From assembly GCA_903884065.1 (NCBI GenBank), contig CAISDL010000097.1, forward strand, positions 1-46,186: a stretch of DNA of 46,186 nucleotides. Direction: 5' to 3'. Below, piece by piece: positions 33,413 through 42,107 of this stretch (positions within the stretch are counted from its first letter, which is position 1; each line of letters opens with the position of its first letter). The position numbers and the translations under genes are program-made. The notes under the pieces were generated by a model. It was not told the origin of the DNA. It searched no databases and was given only the letters and a program-made list of their open reading frames with translations. Origin of the DNA: an uncultured Actinomycetes bacterium. Lineage in GTDB: Bacteria > Actinomycetota > Actinomycetes > Mycobacteriales > Mycobacteriaceae.

Positions 33413-35286
33413 GGCGTGATGATGCTGAAGGCCGGATCGGGTTTGTCGAGCACGCCCATCAGCGCCTGCAATGCACCGGTGTCGCCGGTGACCTGCAGAC
33501 CTGGTGAGGTGAAATCGCCTGCGGCGGCCGCCAACAACCGCATCTTCGCGCCCAGCGCGACCGTCGCCGACGCCGATTCCGGTTCGGCCGGGCGCTTGCG
33601 GTAGACCAGTACCCCGTTGCGCAGGGTCAGCCGATAGTTGGTGCCCAGGTCGGCGAAGGTGACGTCCAGAGCCAGGTCGAGATCCCAGGAGCGTGGGCCG
33701 TTCACCGACAGCGCCAGGATGTCGAACATCTGCTCCGGGGTGAGCTGGGTCAGCATCGTCGGGGCCTGCGTGCTCACCGGCGTGCCGAAGTTGCCCGTCC
33801 GGAGTTCCATTGACCCGGACAGGAAGAAATTTCGCCACGTTGCGCACTCGGCGCCGTAGCCCAACTGCTCAAGGGTGTCCGCGTAGAGTGCCCGTGCCCC
33901 GGCATGGTTCTCATCGGTGAAGATCGCATGGTCCAGAAGTGTTGCCGCCCATCGGAAATCACCTGTGTCGAAGGACTCCTGGGCTATCTGGACCACCCGG
34001 TCGATGCCGCCCATGGCCGCCACGTAGCGGGGTCCGGCGGCCTCGGGGGGGTGCTGCCACAACCGGCCGGGGTTTCCGTCGAACCAGCCCATGTACCGCT
34101 GGTAGACCGCCTTGACGTTGTGGTTGACCGAGCCGTAGTAGCCGTGTGCGTGCCAGGCCTTCTCCAGCGCGGGCGGCATGGCGAAGGTCTCGGCGATCTC
34201 GATGCCGGTATAGCCCTGGTTGAGTTGGCGCAGGGTCTGGTCATGCAGGTAGGCATACAGATCCCGTTGCAGCGAGAGGTACTCCACGATGTGGTCGCGG
34301 CCCCAGGTGGGCCAGTGGTGGGAGGCGAACACCACGTCGGTGCGGTCGGCGAAGGAGTCGATGGCCTCGGTCAGATAGCCCGCCCAGGCATGCGGGTCAC
34401 GCACCAGCGCACCGCGCAGTGTCAGCAGGTTGTGCAAGTTGTGGGTGGCGTTCTCGGCCATGCACAACGCCCGGAGCGCCGGGAAGTAAAAATGCATCTC
34501 GGCCGGCGCCTCGGTCCCGGGCGCCATCTGGAACTCGATCTCCACACCGTCGATGGTGTGCGTCTCACCGGTGGTGGTGATGTCGACGGTCGGCACGATG
34601 ACAGCGATCTCGCCGGTGGAGGGTGCCTGGCCCAGGCCGCAGCCGACCTGTCCCTGCGGCCCGCGTTCCACCGCGGTGCCGTACATGTAGGCGGCGCGGC
34701 GGGTCATCGCGGTGCCGGCGTAGACGTTCTCCTGCACGGCGTGGCCGATGAAGCCCTCCGGTGCCAGTACCTGGACTTTGCCGGCATCCACGTCGGCCTG
34801 GGTGGTGACGCCCAGTACGCCGCCGAAGTGGTCCACATGGCTGTGGGTGTAAATCACTGCGGTGACAGCCCGGTCGCCCCGGTGCTCTCGGTAGAGCGCC
34901 AGTGCCGCCGCGGCGGTCTCGGTGCACACCAACGGGTCGATGACGATGATCCCGGTATCTCCCTCGACGAAGGTGATGTTGGACAGGTCCAACCCACGGA
35001 CCTGGTAGATGCCCTCGACCACCTCGTACAGCCCCTGCTTGGCACACAGTTCCGACTGGCGCCACAGGCTCGGGTGCACCGAAGCCGGCGGGTCGCCCTT
35101 CAGGAATGCGTAGACGTCGTTGTCCCACAACACCCGACCGTCGGCCGCGGTGATCACACAGGGTTCCAGCGCCCCGATGAAACCCCGGTCGGCATCGTCG
35201 AAATCGCGGGTGTCGTCGAAGGGAAGCGTCGTTCGGTGCTGACGATTGAGTGACTCGATCACCGATGTCGGGGCTTTGTGTTCCAT
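33409..35286 (-). CDS. Alkyl/aryl sulfatase, metallo-beta-lactamase fold (Rv3762c type)
   Basis: The 625-residue enzyme has the metal motif THSHVDHFGG (HxHxDH) and the downstream ligands E and H in MAENATHNLHNLLTLRG and SHHWPTWGRD. A dimerisation region and a C-terminal SCP2-like domain (from about 515) follow, as in type III alkylsulfatases such as SdsA1. These hydrolyse primary or secondary alkyl sulfates to alcohol and sulfate. I see no signal peptide, so it is probably cytosolic. A SulP anion transporter is divergent, with a 37-bp gap. A histidine-kinase/regulator pair lies beyond it, as in M. tuberculosis. Confidence 0.9.
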   Translation of the reverse strand: MEHKAPTSVIESLNRQHRTTLPFDDTRDFDDADRGFIGALEPCVITAADGRVLWDNDVYAFLKGDPPASVHPSLWRQSELCAKQGLYEVVEGIYQVRGLDLSNITFVEGDTGIIVIDPLVCTETAAAALALYREHRGDRAVTAVIYTHSHVDHFGGVLGVTTQADVDAGKVQVLAPEGFIGHAVQENVYAGTAMTRRAAYMYGTAVERGPQGQVGCGLGQAPSTGEIAVIVPTVDITTTGETHTIDGVEIEFQMAPGTEAPAEMHFYFPALRALCMAENATHNLHNLLTLRGALVRDPHAWAGYLTEAIDSFADRTDVVFASHHWPTWGRDHIVEYLSLQRDLYAYLHDQTLRQLNQGYTGIEIAETFAMPPALEKAWHAHGYYGSVNHNVKAVYQRYMGWFDGNPGRLWQHPPEAAGPRYVAAMGGIDRVVQIAQESFDTGDFRWAATLLDHAIFTDENHAGARALYADTLEQLGYGAECATWRNFFLSGSMELRTGNFGTPVSTQAPTMLTQLTPEQMFDILALSVNGPRSWDLDLALDVTFADLGTNYRLTLRNGVLVYRKRPAEPESASATVALGAKMRLLAAAAGDFTSPGLQVTGDTGALQALMGVLDKPDPAFSIITP

Positions 35287-35323
35287 AGCTGCGAATTGTT
35301 CCCGATGGACTCACCCCTGGGCC

Positions 35324-37027
35324 ATGATTGCGCCGATGCCGGACCATTCCCCGAGTCGCTTCGCTCCTGCCCGCCGGACCCTGCTCCCCGGCCTGACCCG
35401 GCGCAACGTCGGCACCGAGGTGCTGGCCGGGATCACGCTGCTGGCCATCGCGCTGCCGCTGAACATCGGCTACGCCCAGATCGCGGGCCTGCCGCCGACC
35501 GCGGGCCTCTACGCCCTGGTGCTCCCGTCGGTGGTGTTCGCCCTGATCGCGTCGTCGCGGCATCTGGTCGCCGCGCCGGATGCCGCCGCCGCGGCACTGG
35601 TCGGCTCGGCGCTGTCCGGTGTGGCGGTGGCCGGCACCGGGCAGTACGCGGCGATGGCCGCCGCCCAGGCGATCATCGGCGGGCTGCTCTTTCTGGGCTG
35701 CGCGGTGTTCCGGCTGGGCTTTTTGGCCGACTTCCTGTCCAAGCCGATCCTGATCGGGTTCGTCGGTGGACTGGCCACTGACATCCTGCTCAGCCAGATC
35801 GCCAAGATGCTGGGCATCAAGGTCGACAGCGGCGCGGAGTTCTTCGAGCGCCTGGTGCAACTGATCTCCCGGATCGGGGCGGTGCACTGGTGGTCACTCG
35901 GCCTGAGCCTGGCCGTGCTGGCCGTGCTGATCCCGGCCCGCCGCCACTGGCCCACCGTGCCGTGGGCGCTGATCGTCCTGGTGGCCGCCACCGTCGAGTC
36001 GACGCTCATGCACCTGACCAGTCGGGGCGTCGCGGTGCTCGGGTCGGTGCCGTCGGGACCGCCGGTGCTGGCGTTCCCCCACCTGGACTGGCACCAGTGG
36101 GTGGCGGTGATCCTGCCGGCCCTGGCCATCACCACCGTCACCGTCGGGGAGGGCCTGCTGCTGGCCCGCTCGTATGCCGACAAGTACGACTACAGCACCT
36201 CACCCAACCGCGACCTGGCGGCTTTCGGCGCCGCCAACATCGCCTCCGGCCTGTCCTCGGGGTTCACCATCGGATCCTCGACGTCGCGGGCGGCGGCGAT
36301 GGACCAGGCCGGGTCACGCACCCAACTACCGCTGCTGGTGATGGCGGCCGGGGCGCTGCTGCTGCTGATCTTCGGTGCCGACCTGCTGGCCGACATCCCC
36401 TCCCCCGCCATCGGCGCGATCGTCGGGGTGTCGGTGGCCAAGCTGATCGGCATCGGCGAGCTGCGCCATCTGTGGCGACTGTCCCGGTTCGAATTCGCCA
36501 TCGCGGCAACCTGTTTCGCCGGTGTCCTGCTGATCGGTCCGCTGGCCGGCATCGTGCTCGCCTTCGTACTGTCGCTGATCAACCTGCTGCGCAAGGCCGC
36601 CCGGCCCGCGGTGGACGTGCTGCAGGGATCCGACAACCCGCACCTGTCGCTGACCGCCTCCGATGACGGCGCCGGTGAGACGGTGCCCGGCCTGATCGCC
36701 TTGCGCTTCGCAGCACCGATCTTCTTCGGAAACGCCCAGGCGCTCAGTGCCGCAATCCGCCGCGCGGTGCGTGAGGCGCCGAATCCGGTGACGGCGTTCG
36801 TGCTCGACATGGAGGGCGTGACGGACGTCGATGTGACCGGCGCCGAGTCCCTGGCCAAGGAATTGCAGTGGCTGCAGGGCCAGGGCATCACCTTCGCGTA
36901 CTCGCGAGTGCGCCCTCAGTTACGGGCCAATCTCGAGCGCATGCATCTACTGCGGGGGCACCACGTCTTCGAGACCAATCGGGCGGCGGTGGCGGCACTC
37001 AGATCGCGGCACTCAGACCAGGGGTAG
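35324..37027 (+). CDS. SulP (SLC26-type) anion transporter with STAS domain
   Basis: From the ATG at 35324 the protein has 567 residues (35336 is another ATG). About ten membrane segments include the SulP signature GITLLAIALPLNIGYAQIAG and GLPPTAGLYALVLPS, plus the central FTIGSSTSRAA. A C-terminal STAS domain (about 430-567) contains VLDMEGVTDVDVTGAESL. SulP proteins carry sulfate, bicarbonate or other anions. Divergence from an alkylsulfatase makes sulfate a reasonable guess. Its 3' end overlaps the convergent histidine kinase gene by 15 bp. Confidence 0.9.
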   Translation: MIAPMPDHSPSRFAPARRTLLPGLTRRNVGTEVLAGITLLAIALPLNIGYAQIAGLPPTAGLYALVLPSVVFALIASSRHLVAAPDAAAAALVGSALSGVAVAGTGQYAAMAAAQAIIGGLLFLGCAVFRLGFLADFLSKPILIGFVGGLATDILLSQIAKMLGIKVDSGAEFFERLVQLISRIGAVHWWSLGLSLAVLAVLIPARRHWPTVPWALIVLVAATVESTLMHLTSRGVAVLGSVPSGPPVLAFPHLDWHQWVAVILPALAITTVTVGEGLLLARSYADKYDYSTSPNRDLAAFGAANIASGLSSGFTIGSSTSRAAAMDQAGSRTQLPLLVMAAGALLLLIFGADLLADIPSPAIGAIVGVSVAKLIGIGELRHLWRLSRFEFAIAATCFAGVLLIGPLAGIVLAFVLSLINLLRKAARPAVDVLQGSDNPHLSLTASDDGAGETVPGLIALRFAAPIFFGNAQALSAAIRRAVREAPNPVTAFVLDMEGVTDVDVTGAESLAKELQWLQGQGITFAYSRVRPQLRANLERMHLLRGHHVFETNRAAVAALRSRHSDQG

Positions 37028-38503
37028 ACGCACCGTGAACACGGTTCGGCCCGGCACGCTGTCCAACGTGATCGTCCCGTGGTGGGCCTGCACCACCGCC
37101 GCGACGATGGCCAGTCCCAGCCCGGTGGACCCGTCCTTGCGGGACCGCGAACTGTCGGCGCGGGCGAACCGTTCGAACACCTCGGCCTGAAGGCCGGCCG
37201 GAATGCCCGGCCCGTCGTCGGACACCCGCAGCACGGCGGCATCGGCCTCAAGGTGCAGCGACACCGTCACCGTCGAACCGGCCGGGGTGTGGACCCGCGC
37301 GTTGGCGAGCAGGTTGGCCACCACCTGGTGCAGCCGGGCGTCGTCACCGGGCACCGGCACCGGCTCGCCCGGCACCTCCAGGTTCCAGCGGTGGTCGGGT
37401 CCGGCGGCGTGCGCGTCGCTGATCGCGTCGGCGCACAGCCGCGCCAGATCGACGGGCTGGCGGTCCAGCGGGCGGCCGGAGTCCAACCGGGCCAGCAGCA
37501 GAAGATCCTCGACGAGGTGGGTCATCCGGTCGGCTTCGGACTCCACCCGGCTCATCGCATGCGCGACGTCGGCAGGCACCTCGGCCCGCTTGCGTTGGGC
37601 CAGTTCGGTGTAACCCCGGATCGCGGCCAGGGGGGTGCGCAGTTCGTGGCTGGCGTCGGCGACGAACTGTCGCACCCGGCTTTCGCTGGCCTGCCGGGTC
37701 GACAGGGCGGCGGCGATGTGATCGAGCATCCGGTTGACCGCCAGGCCCAGACGCCCGACCTCGGTGTTGGGGGTGGCGTCGGCGTCGCGCACCCGCATCG
37801 GCAGGGCGACCTCGCCGCGGTCCAGGGGAAGGTCGGCGACGGCTCCGGCGGTGGCGGCGACCCGGTCCAGCGGAGCCAGCGCCCGGCGGATCACCAGCAT
37901 GCCGGCCAGCGCCGCGACGGCCAGGGCCAGACCGGTCACCACCGCGAAGACCAGTGCCACCCGGCCCAGGGTCTGCTGGACGGCCCGCATGCTGACGCCC
38001 ACGACCACCGAGTTGCCCGGTCGACGCCCGGGCGCGGCGGCAACGCGATAACGCCCGAGGCCGTCGAGATTCACCGAAGTCGGGTGCCGGGCTCCGGCCG
38101 AGGCGGCGAGCTGACGGGCGGCGGCCGGCGTCACGGCATCGCGGTCGCCTCCCCGGTTGAGGGCGCCGGCCTTGGCGGTCTGACCGTCGGTCACGATCGC
38201 GGCGACCATCCCGATCGGCTGACCCGGCGCGTCGAGAAACTCCGGCCCCGGGCCGCCACGGGTCATCGGCGGCGGCGGGCGGTCACCGTCCCTGAGGGGC
38301 GGCGGCCGGCGCTCCATCATCGAGGACCGCTGGGTGATCTGGAGCAGTTGGCTGTCGAGTTCTCCGACCAGATACCGGTAGAGCGCACCCTCGGTGACCG
38401 CCGCGATGCCCAGGCAGACCACGGCCAGCAGCGCGATCTGCCCGGCCAGCAGCCGGGCGCGCAGCGACCATCGGCTCACCCCGGAGCCCATCGGGCGACC
38501 CAT
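37013..38503 (-). CDS. tcrY: Sensor histidine kinase, TcrY-like
   Basis: The 496-residue membrane kinase has two TM segments (about 17-40 and 183-205) bracketing a periplasmic sensor of about 140 residues with Pro-rich stretches. A HAMP region follows, then the H-box FVADASHELRTPLAAIRGY (phospho-acceptor H286), N-box VVANLLANARVHTP, G1 SDDGPGIP and G2 GSTGLGLAIV. The regulator gene ends 4 bp upstream, so the pair is an operon. Location and neighbours match TcrY/TcrX (Rv3764c/Rv3765c) of M. tuberculosis. The signal is unknown. Confidence 0.88.
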   Translation of the reverse strand: MGRPMGSGVSRWSLRARLLAGQIALLAVVCLGIAAVTEGALYRYLVGELDSQLLQITQRSSMMERRPPPLRDGDRPPPPMTRGGPGPEFLDAPGQPIGMVAAIVTDGQTAKAGALNRGGDRDAVTPAAARQLAASAGARHPTSVNLDGLGRYRVAAAPGRRPGNSVVVGVSMRAVQQTLGRVALVFAVVTGLALAVAALAGMLVIRRALAPLDRVAATAGAVADLPLDRGEVALPMRVRDADATPNTEVGRLGLAVNRMLDHIAAALSTRQASESRVRQFVADASHELRTPLAAIRGYTELAQRKRAEVPADVAHAMSRVESEADRMTHLVEDLLLLARLDSGRPLDRQPVDLARLCADAISDAHAAGPDHRWNLEVPGEPVPVPGDDARLHQVVANLLANARVHTPAGSTVTVSLHLEADAAVLRVSDDGPGIPAGLQAEVFERFARADSSRSRKDGSTGLGLAIVAAVVQAHHGTITLDSVPGRTVFTVRLPLV

Positions 38504-38507
38504 CCGG

Positions 38508-39236
38508 CTAGCCGCCGGGCTTGAGGAGATACCCGGCGCCGCGCAGGGTGTGGATCATCGGCGTGCGCCCGGTGTCGATCTTCTTACGCAGATAGGAGAT
38601 GTAGAGCTCGACGATGTTCGAGCGCCCGCCGAAGTCGTAACTCCAAACCCGGTCCAGGATCTGCGCCTTGGACAACACCCGCTTGGGGTTGTGCATGAGG
38701 AATCTCAGCAACTCGAACTCGGTGGACGTCAGGGTGATGGGATCGCCTCCGCGGGTCACCTCGTGGCTGTCCTCGTCGAGCACCAGATCGCCGACCACGA
38801 TCTGCGCGCCGTTGTCCTCCACGCTGATTCCGGTGCGGCGCAACAAGCCTCGCAGCCGGAGAATCACCTCCTCGAGCGAGAACGGCTTGGTGACGTAATC
38901 GTCGCCACCGGCGCTCAAGCCGGCGATGCGATCCTCGACGGCGTCCTTGGCGGTGAGCAACAACACCGGCAGTTCCGGGCTCTGCTCACGCAGCTTGCGC
39001 ATCACGTCCAGTCCGGTCATGTCGGGCAGCATCACGTCGAGCACCACCGCGTCGGGCCGGGTGTCCCGGGCAAGGGTCACCGCCGAGGCTCCATCGCCGG
39101 CGGTGCTGATGTCCCAGCCCTCGTACCGCAGGGCCATGGAGACCATCTCGGCCAGCACGGCTTCGTCGTCGACCACCAGGATCCGGATCGGAGTGCCGTC
39201 GGCGCGGCGCAGCACGACGCGCTCGGGTGCGGACAC
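38508..39236 (-). CDS. tcrX: OmpR-family response regulator, TcrX-like
   Basis: The 242-residue regulator has a receiver domain (VVDDEAVLAEMV; phospho-acceptor D67 in VVLDVMLPDMTG; K in VTKPFSLEEV) and a winged-helix OmpR DNA-binding domain (TSTEFELLRFLMHN, VWSYDFGGRSNIVELYISYL). I place the start at the GTG pair 39239/39236; extension to 39329 would add 30 residues with no family counterpart. The first gene of the tcrX-tcrY operon, it is divergent from the DUF1622-ThrE pair. Confidence 0.9.
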   Translation of the reverse strand: MSAPERVVLRRADGTPIRILVVDDEAVLAEMVSMALRYEGWDISTAGDGASAVTLARDTRPDAVVLDVMLPDMTGLDVMRKLREQSPELPVLLLTAKDAVEDRIAGLSAGGDDYVTKPFSLEEVILRLRGLLRRTGISVEDNGAQIVVGDLVLDEDSHEVTRGGDPITLTSTEFELLRFLMHNPKRVLSKAQILDRVWSYDFGGRSNIVELYISYLRKKIDTGRTPMIHTLRGAGYLLKPGG

Positions 39237-39354
39237 CACTCCAGTATGCGATCGGAGATGGGCGGCCCGTTGGAACATGCTGTGCGCCCGCTGTGAAGGG
39301 CCCACCGGTGCCGAAGAGATTCGGTGCACGCGGGCGCCCTCCTAGAATCCGGCA

Positions 39355-39726
39355 ATGAACTTCTACGAGGCCATCGAGACCGTCGGCAAGGCGATCGACG
39401 GAGTCGGCGTAGCGGTGATCGCCATCGGGGCGCTCATTTCCGCGGCCGGGGCTGTGTCGCGGATCAACCGAAGAACCGGCGATGTCTATCGGGTATTCCG
39501 CCAGCAGCTCGGCCGGTCGATCCTTCTCGGCCTCGAATTCCTGGTCGCGGCCGACATCATCCGGACCGTGGCCGTAACCCCGGACGCCCGAAGTGTGGCG
39601 GTGCTCGGCGGGATCGTGCTGATCCGGACGTTCCTGAGCTTCTCCCTGGAGTTGGAGGTCACCGGGTACTGGCCGTGGCAGAAGAACCGTCAGCAACCGC
39701 AACTCGCACCCCAGTTGGCCCCATGA
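39355..39726 (+). CDS. DUF1622 membrane protein
   Basis: The 123-residue protein has three membrane segments (about 17-37, 56-74 and 79-97) and the DUF1622 landmarks FRQQLGRSILLGLEFLVAAD and GGIVLIRTFLSFSLELE. The function is unknown. Its stop codon overlaps the start of the ThrE-type exporter (ATGA), so the two are coupled. The C-terminus ends in a short Gln/Pro/Ala repeat (QLAPQLAP). Confidence 0.82.
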   Translation: MNFYEAIETVGKAIDGVGVAVIAIGALISAAGAVSRINRRTGDVYRVFRQQLGRSILLGLEFLVAADIIRTVAVTPDARSVAVLGGIVLIRTFLSFSLELEVTGYWPWQKNRQQPQLAPQLAP

Positions 39727-41051
39727 TCAGCGACAAGCGAAGGTTCCGCCGGGCACGGATCATCGCCTCCCTGCGTAAGACCCCACCGGCTCCGCTGGCA
39801 CCGCCCGATGTCTACCCTCCGAAGGAAGTCGCCTCGATGCTGCGCGAGATCGGCATTGCGCTCATCGAGGTCTCCCAGCCGACTCCGAATGTCGAGGCCC
39901 GGCTTCAGCAGATCGCCGCGAAGTACACCACCCAACCGGTGCAGGTGGTTGCGCTGCCCACGGCGCTGATGATCCAGATCGGTGACGGCTCAGACGGGAC
40001 CGGCTACCAGATCGAAGGATCGACGCGCTCCTCGCTGCAACTGGATGCGGCCGGCCGCATCGACGACATTGCCAGCCTCGCCGAGGCCGGGGCCATCAGC
40101 CCGCCCGATGCGGTGACGGCGGTGGCCGATGCGCGAAGCATGCCGCCCCGGTTCGGAACTCTGGCCACCATCGGCGGATATGCCGTCACCACAGTCGGTT
40201 TCGGCATGGTGATCAATCCGACCTGGGACGCGCTGCCCGGTTATGCGTTCCTCGGCCTCGTCGTCGGTGCGGTCGTTCAGATGAGCCGCCCCTACCCGTC
40301 GCTGACTCCGATTCTGCCGACCCTGGCGGCCCTGGTCGCGACGGTCCTGGCGGTCAAATTCGTGGCCGCCGCGGCCAACGACGGACTGCTCCGCGTCATC
40401 AGTCCCGCGCTGGTCGCCACGCTGCCCGGCATGTCGTTGACGATCGGCGCGATGGAACTGGCCAGTTCGCAGATCGTCTCCGGCTCCAGCCGACTGGTCT
40501 ACGGGCTGTCGCAATTGGGCATGCTGTTGTTCGGCGTGGCCATCGGCGTGCAAATCGCCGGCTACACCGATACGCACACGCCGTCGGCCGTGATGGGCGG
40601 TTGGTCGCTGTACCTGGCGATCGTGGTGGTCTCGATCGGCCTCTACGTCTACCTCTCCGCACCGCCCGGGTCGCTGTTCTGGCTGATGGCCTCGGTTGCG
40701 GTGGCTCTGCTGGCCCAGGCGGTCGCCGGCACCGTGCTCTCCCCCAGCCGTTCGGGCTTCGTCGGAGCGTTCCTGTCGGTGCCGTTCGCATTATTGGCCG
40801 CCCGGATCAGGACCTCGCCGCCGGCCATCGTGATGCTGCTGGCCGCGTTCTGGTCCCTGGTCCCCGGCGCGCTGAGCTTCCGGGCGTTGGGCGAGGCGGC
40901 AGCCGGCGGCGGCGGACCGGACGCCACCAGCCTGGCCGCCACCGGTGCGGCCATCTTGTCGATCGCACTGGGAACCCTGGCGGGCTGGTCCGCCTTCTAC
41001 ACGATCGACAGCAGGTTGCCCTGGTCGAGGGCGGCAGCCCGGCGGTGGTGA
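39723..41051 (+). CDS. Threonine/serine exporter ThrE family protein
   Basis: From the ATG at 39723 the protein has 442 residues. A cytosolic N-terminal domain (about 1-150) ends in ARSMPPRFGTLATIGGYAV, and about ten TM segments follow. The conserved order is a ThrE N-terminal half (VGAVVQMSRPYPSLTPILPT) and a second half with SGFVGAFLSVPFALLAARI and FWSLVPGALSFRALG. ThrE from Corynebacterium exports threonine and serine. The substrate here is inferred. It is coupled to the DUF1622 gene by a 4-bp overlap. Confidence 0.85.
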   Translation: MISDKRRFRRARIIASLRKTPPAPLAPPDVYPPKEVASMLREIGIALIEVSQPTPNVEARLQQIAAKYTTQPVQVVALPTALMIQIGDGSDGTGYQIEGSTRSSLQLDAAGRIDDIASLAEAGAISPPDAVTAVADARSMPPRFGTLATIGGYAVTTVGFGMVINPTWDALPGYAFLGLVVGAVVQMSRPYPSLTPILPTLAALVATVLAVKFVAAAANDGLLRVISPALVATLPGMSLTIGAMELASSQIVSGSSRLVYGLSQLGMLLFGVAIGVQIAGYTDTHTPSAVMGGWSLYLAIVVVSIGLYVYLSAPPGSLFWLMASVAVALLAQAVAGTVLSPSRSGFVGAFLSVPFALLAARIRTSPPAIVMLLAAFWSLVPGALSFRALGEAAAGGGGPDATSLAATGAAILSIALGTLAGWSAFYTIDSRLPWSRAAARRW

Positions 41052-41066
41052 GGTAGCTTCACCTGC

Positions 41067-42107
41067 GTGGATGACCCGAACCACGACATGACGGCGGTCT
41101 CCGCCTGGATGTCGCAGCAAGGTCTGGGCGAGGGCCCGATCACCGACGTCGCGGCGATCACCGGCGGAACGCAGAACATCATGCTGCGGTTGCGCAGGTC
41201 GGGCCGTGACTACGTGTTCCGTCGCGGCCCGCGGCACCTGCGTCCGGTCAGCAATACCGTCATCCTGCGCGAGACCCGGGTGCTGCGCGCCCTGGCCGAC
41301 ACCGACGTCCCGCATGCCCCGCTGATCGCGGTGTGCGAGGACACCTCGGTGCTCGGTGACGCGGTGTTCTATCTGATGGACCCGGTCGACGGTTTCAACG
41401 CCGGGGCGGGGCTGCCGGCACTGCACGCGACCGACGCCGCGGTGCGGCACGACATGGGTCTGTCGATGGCCGACGCCGCTTCGCGGTTGGGTGCCGTGGA
41501 CCACGTCGCGGTGGGGCTCGCGGACTTCGGCAAGCCCGACGGCTTCCTGGAACGCCAAGTGCCGCGGTGGCTTTCGGAACTGGAGGGCTACTCCAAATTC
41601 GAGAACTACCCCGGTCCGGACATCGGCGACGTCGACGCGGTCGCCGGTTGGCTGCGGGAGAATCAGCCGACGTCGTTCAAGCCGGGAATCATGCACGGCG
41701 ACTATCACGCCGCGAACGTGATGTTCTCGCCCACCGGCCCGGACGTGGTGGCGATCGTCGACTGGGAGATGTCCACCATCGGCGATCCACTCCAGGATCT
41801 GGGCTGGATGCTGGCCACCTGGTACCGGCCGGGATCGGAACCCGTGCTGCCCAACGAACTGATGGCGGCGGGGGGACTGGCCACTCCGGACGAGTTGATC
41901 GAACGCTATGCCCGCAACACCGGTCGCGACCTGTCGCAGATCGACTGGTACGCCGTGCTGGCATGCTTCAAGCTGGGCATCATCCTCGAGGGTTCGCACG
42001 CCCGCGCGGCAGCAGGCCTGGCGCCCAAGGAAATTGGCGACGTTCTGCACACGGCCACGGTGCGGCTGTTCGAACGGGCACTGGCCATTATGGAAGGGGA
42101 GCGTTGA
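41067..42107 (+). CDS. Aminoglycoside-phosphotransferase-fold kinase-like protein (Rv3761c/FadE36 type)
   Basis: The 346-residue protein (GTG start) has the APH/kinase-like fold with ITGGTQNIMLRLRRSGRDYV (ATP-binding lobe), the catalytic loop IMHGDYHAANVMF (about H210-D212) and the metal motif VAIVDWEMSTIGDPLQDLGW. In mycobacteria these proteins are paired with acyl-CoA dehydrogenases, as here, and are sometimes mis-annotated as FadE. The closest characterised analogue is the ACAD10/11 kinase domain, which phosphorylates 4-hydroxyacyl-CoAs. That role is inferred. It is the first gene of a three-gene operon. Confidence 0.87.
   Translation: MDDPNHDMTAVSAWMSQQGLGEGPITDVAAITGGTQNIMLRLRRSGRDYVFRRGPRHLRPVSNTVILRETRVLRALADTDVPHAPLIAVCEDTSVLGDAVFYLMDPVDGFNAGAGLPALHATDAAVRHDMGLSMADAASRLGAVDHVAVGLADFGKPDGFLERQVPRWLSELEGYSKFENYPGPDIGDVDAVAGWLRENQPTSFKPGIMHGDYHAANVMFSPTGPDVVAIVDWEMSTIGDPLQDLGWMLATWYRPGSEPVLPNELMAAGGLATPDELIERYARNTGRDLSQIDWYAVLACFKLGIILEGSHARAAAGLAPKEIGDVLHTATVRLFERALAIMEGER

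Noticed and set aside
33904..35253. 449-codon open frame opposite the alkylsulfatase
   Set aside because: The alkylsulfatase frame has all family motifs; this one is its antisense shadow.
37079..38524. 481-codon open frame opposite the histidine kinase
   Set aside because: His/Gly/Arg-rich antisense frame with no motifs; the kinase boxes are all on the other strand.
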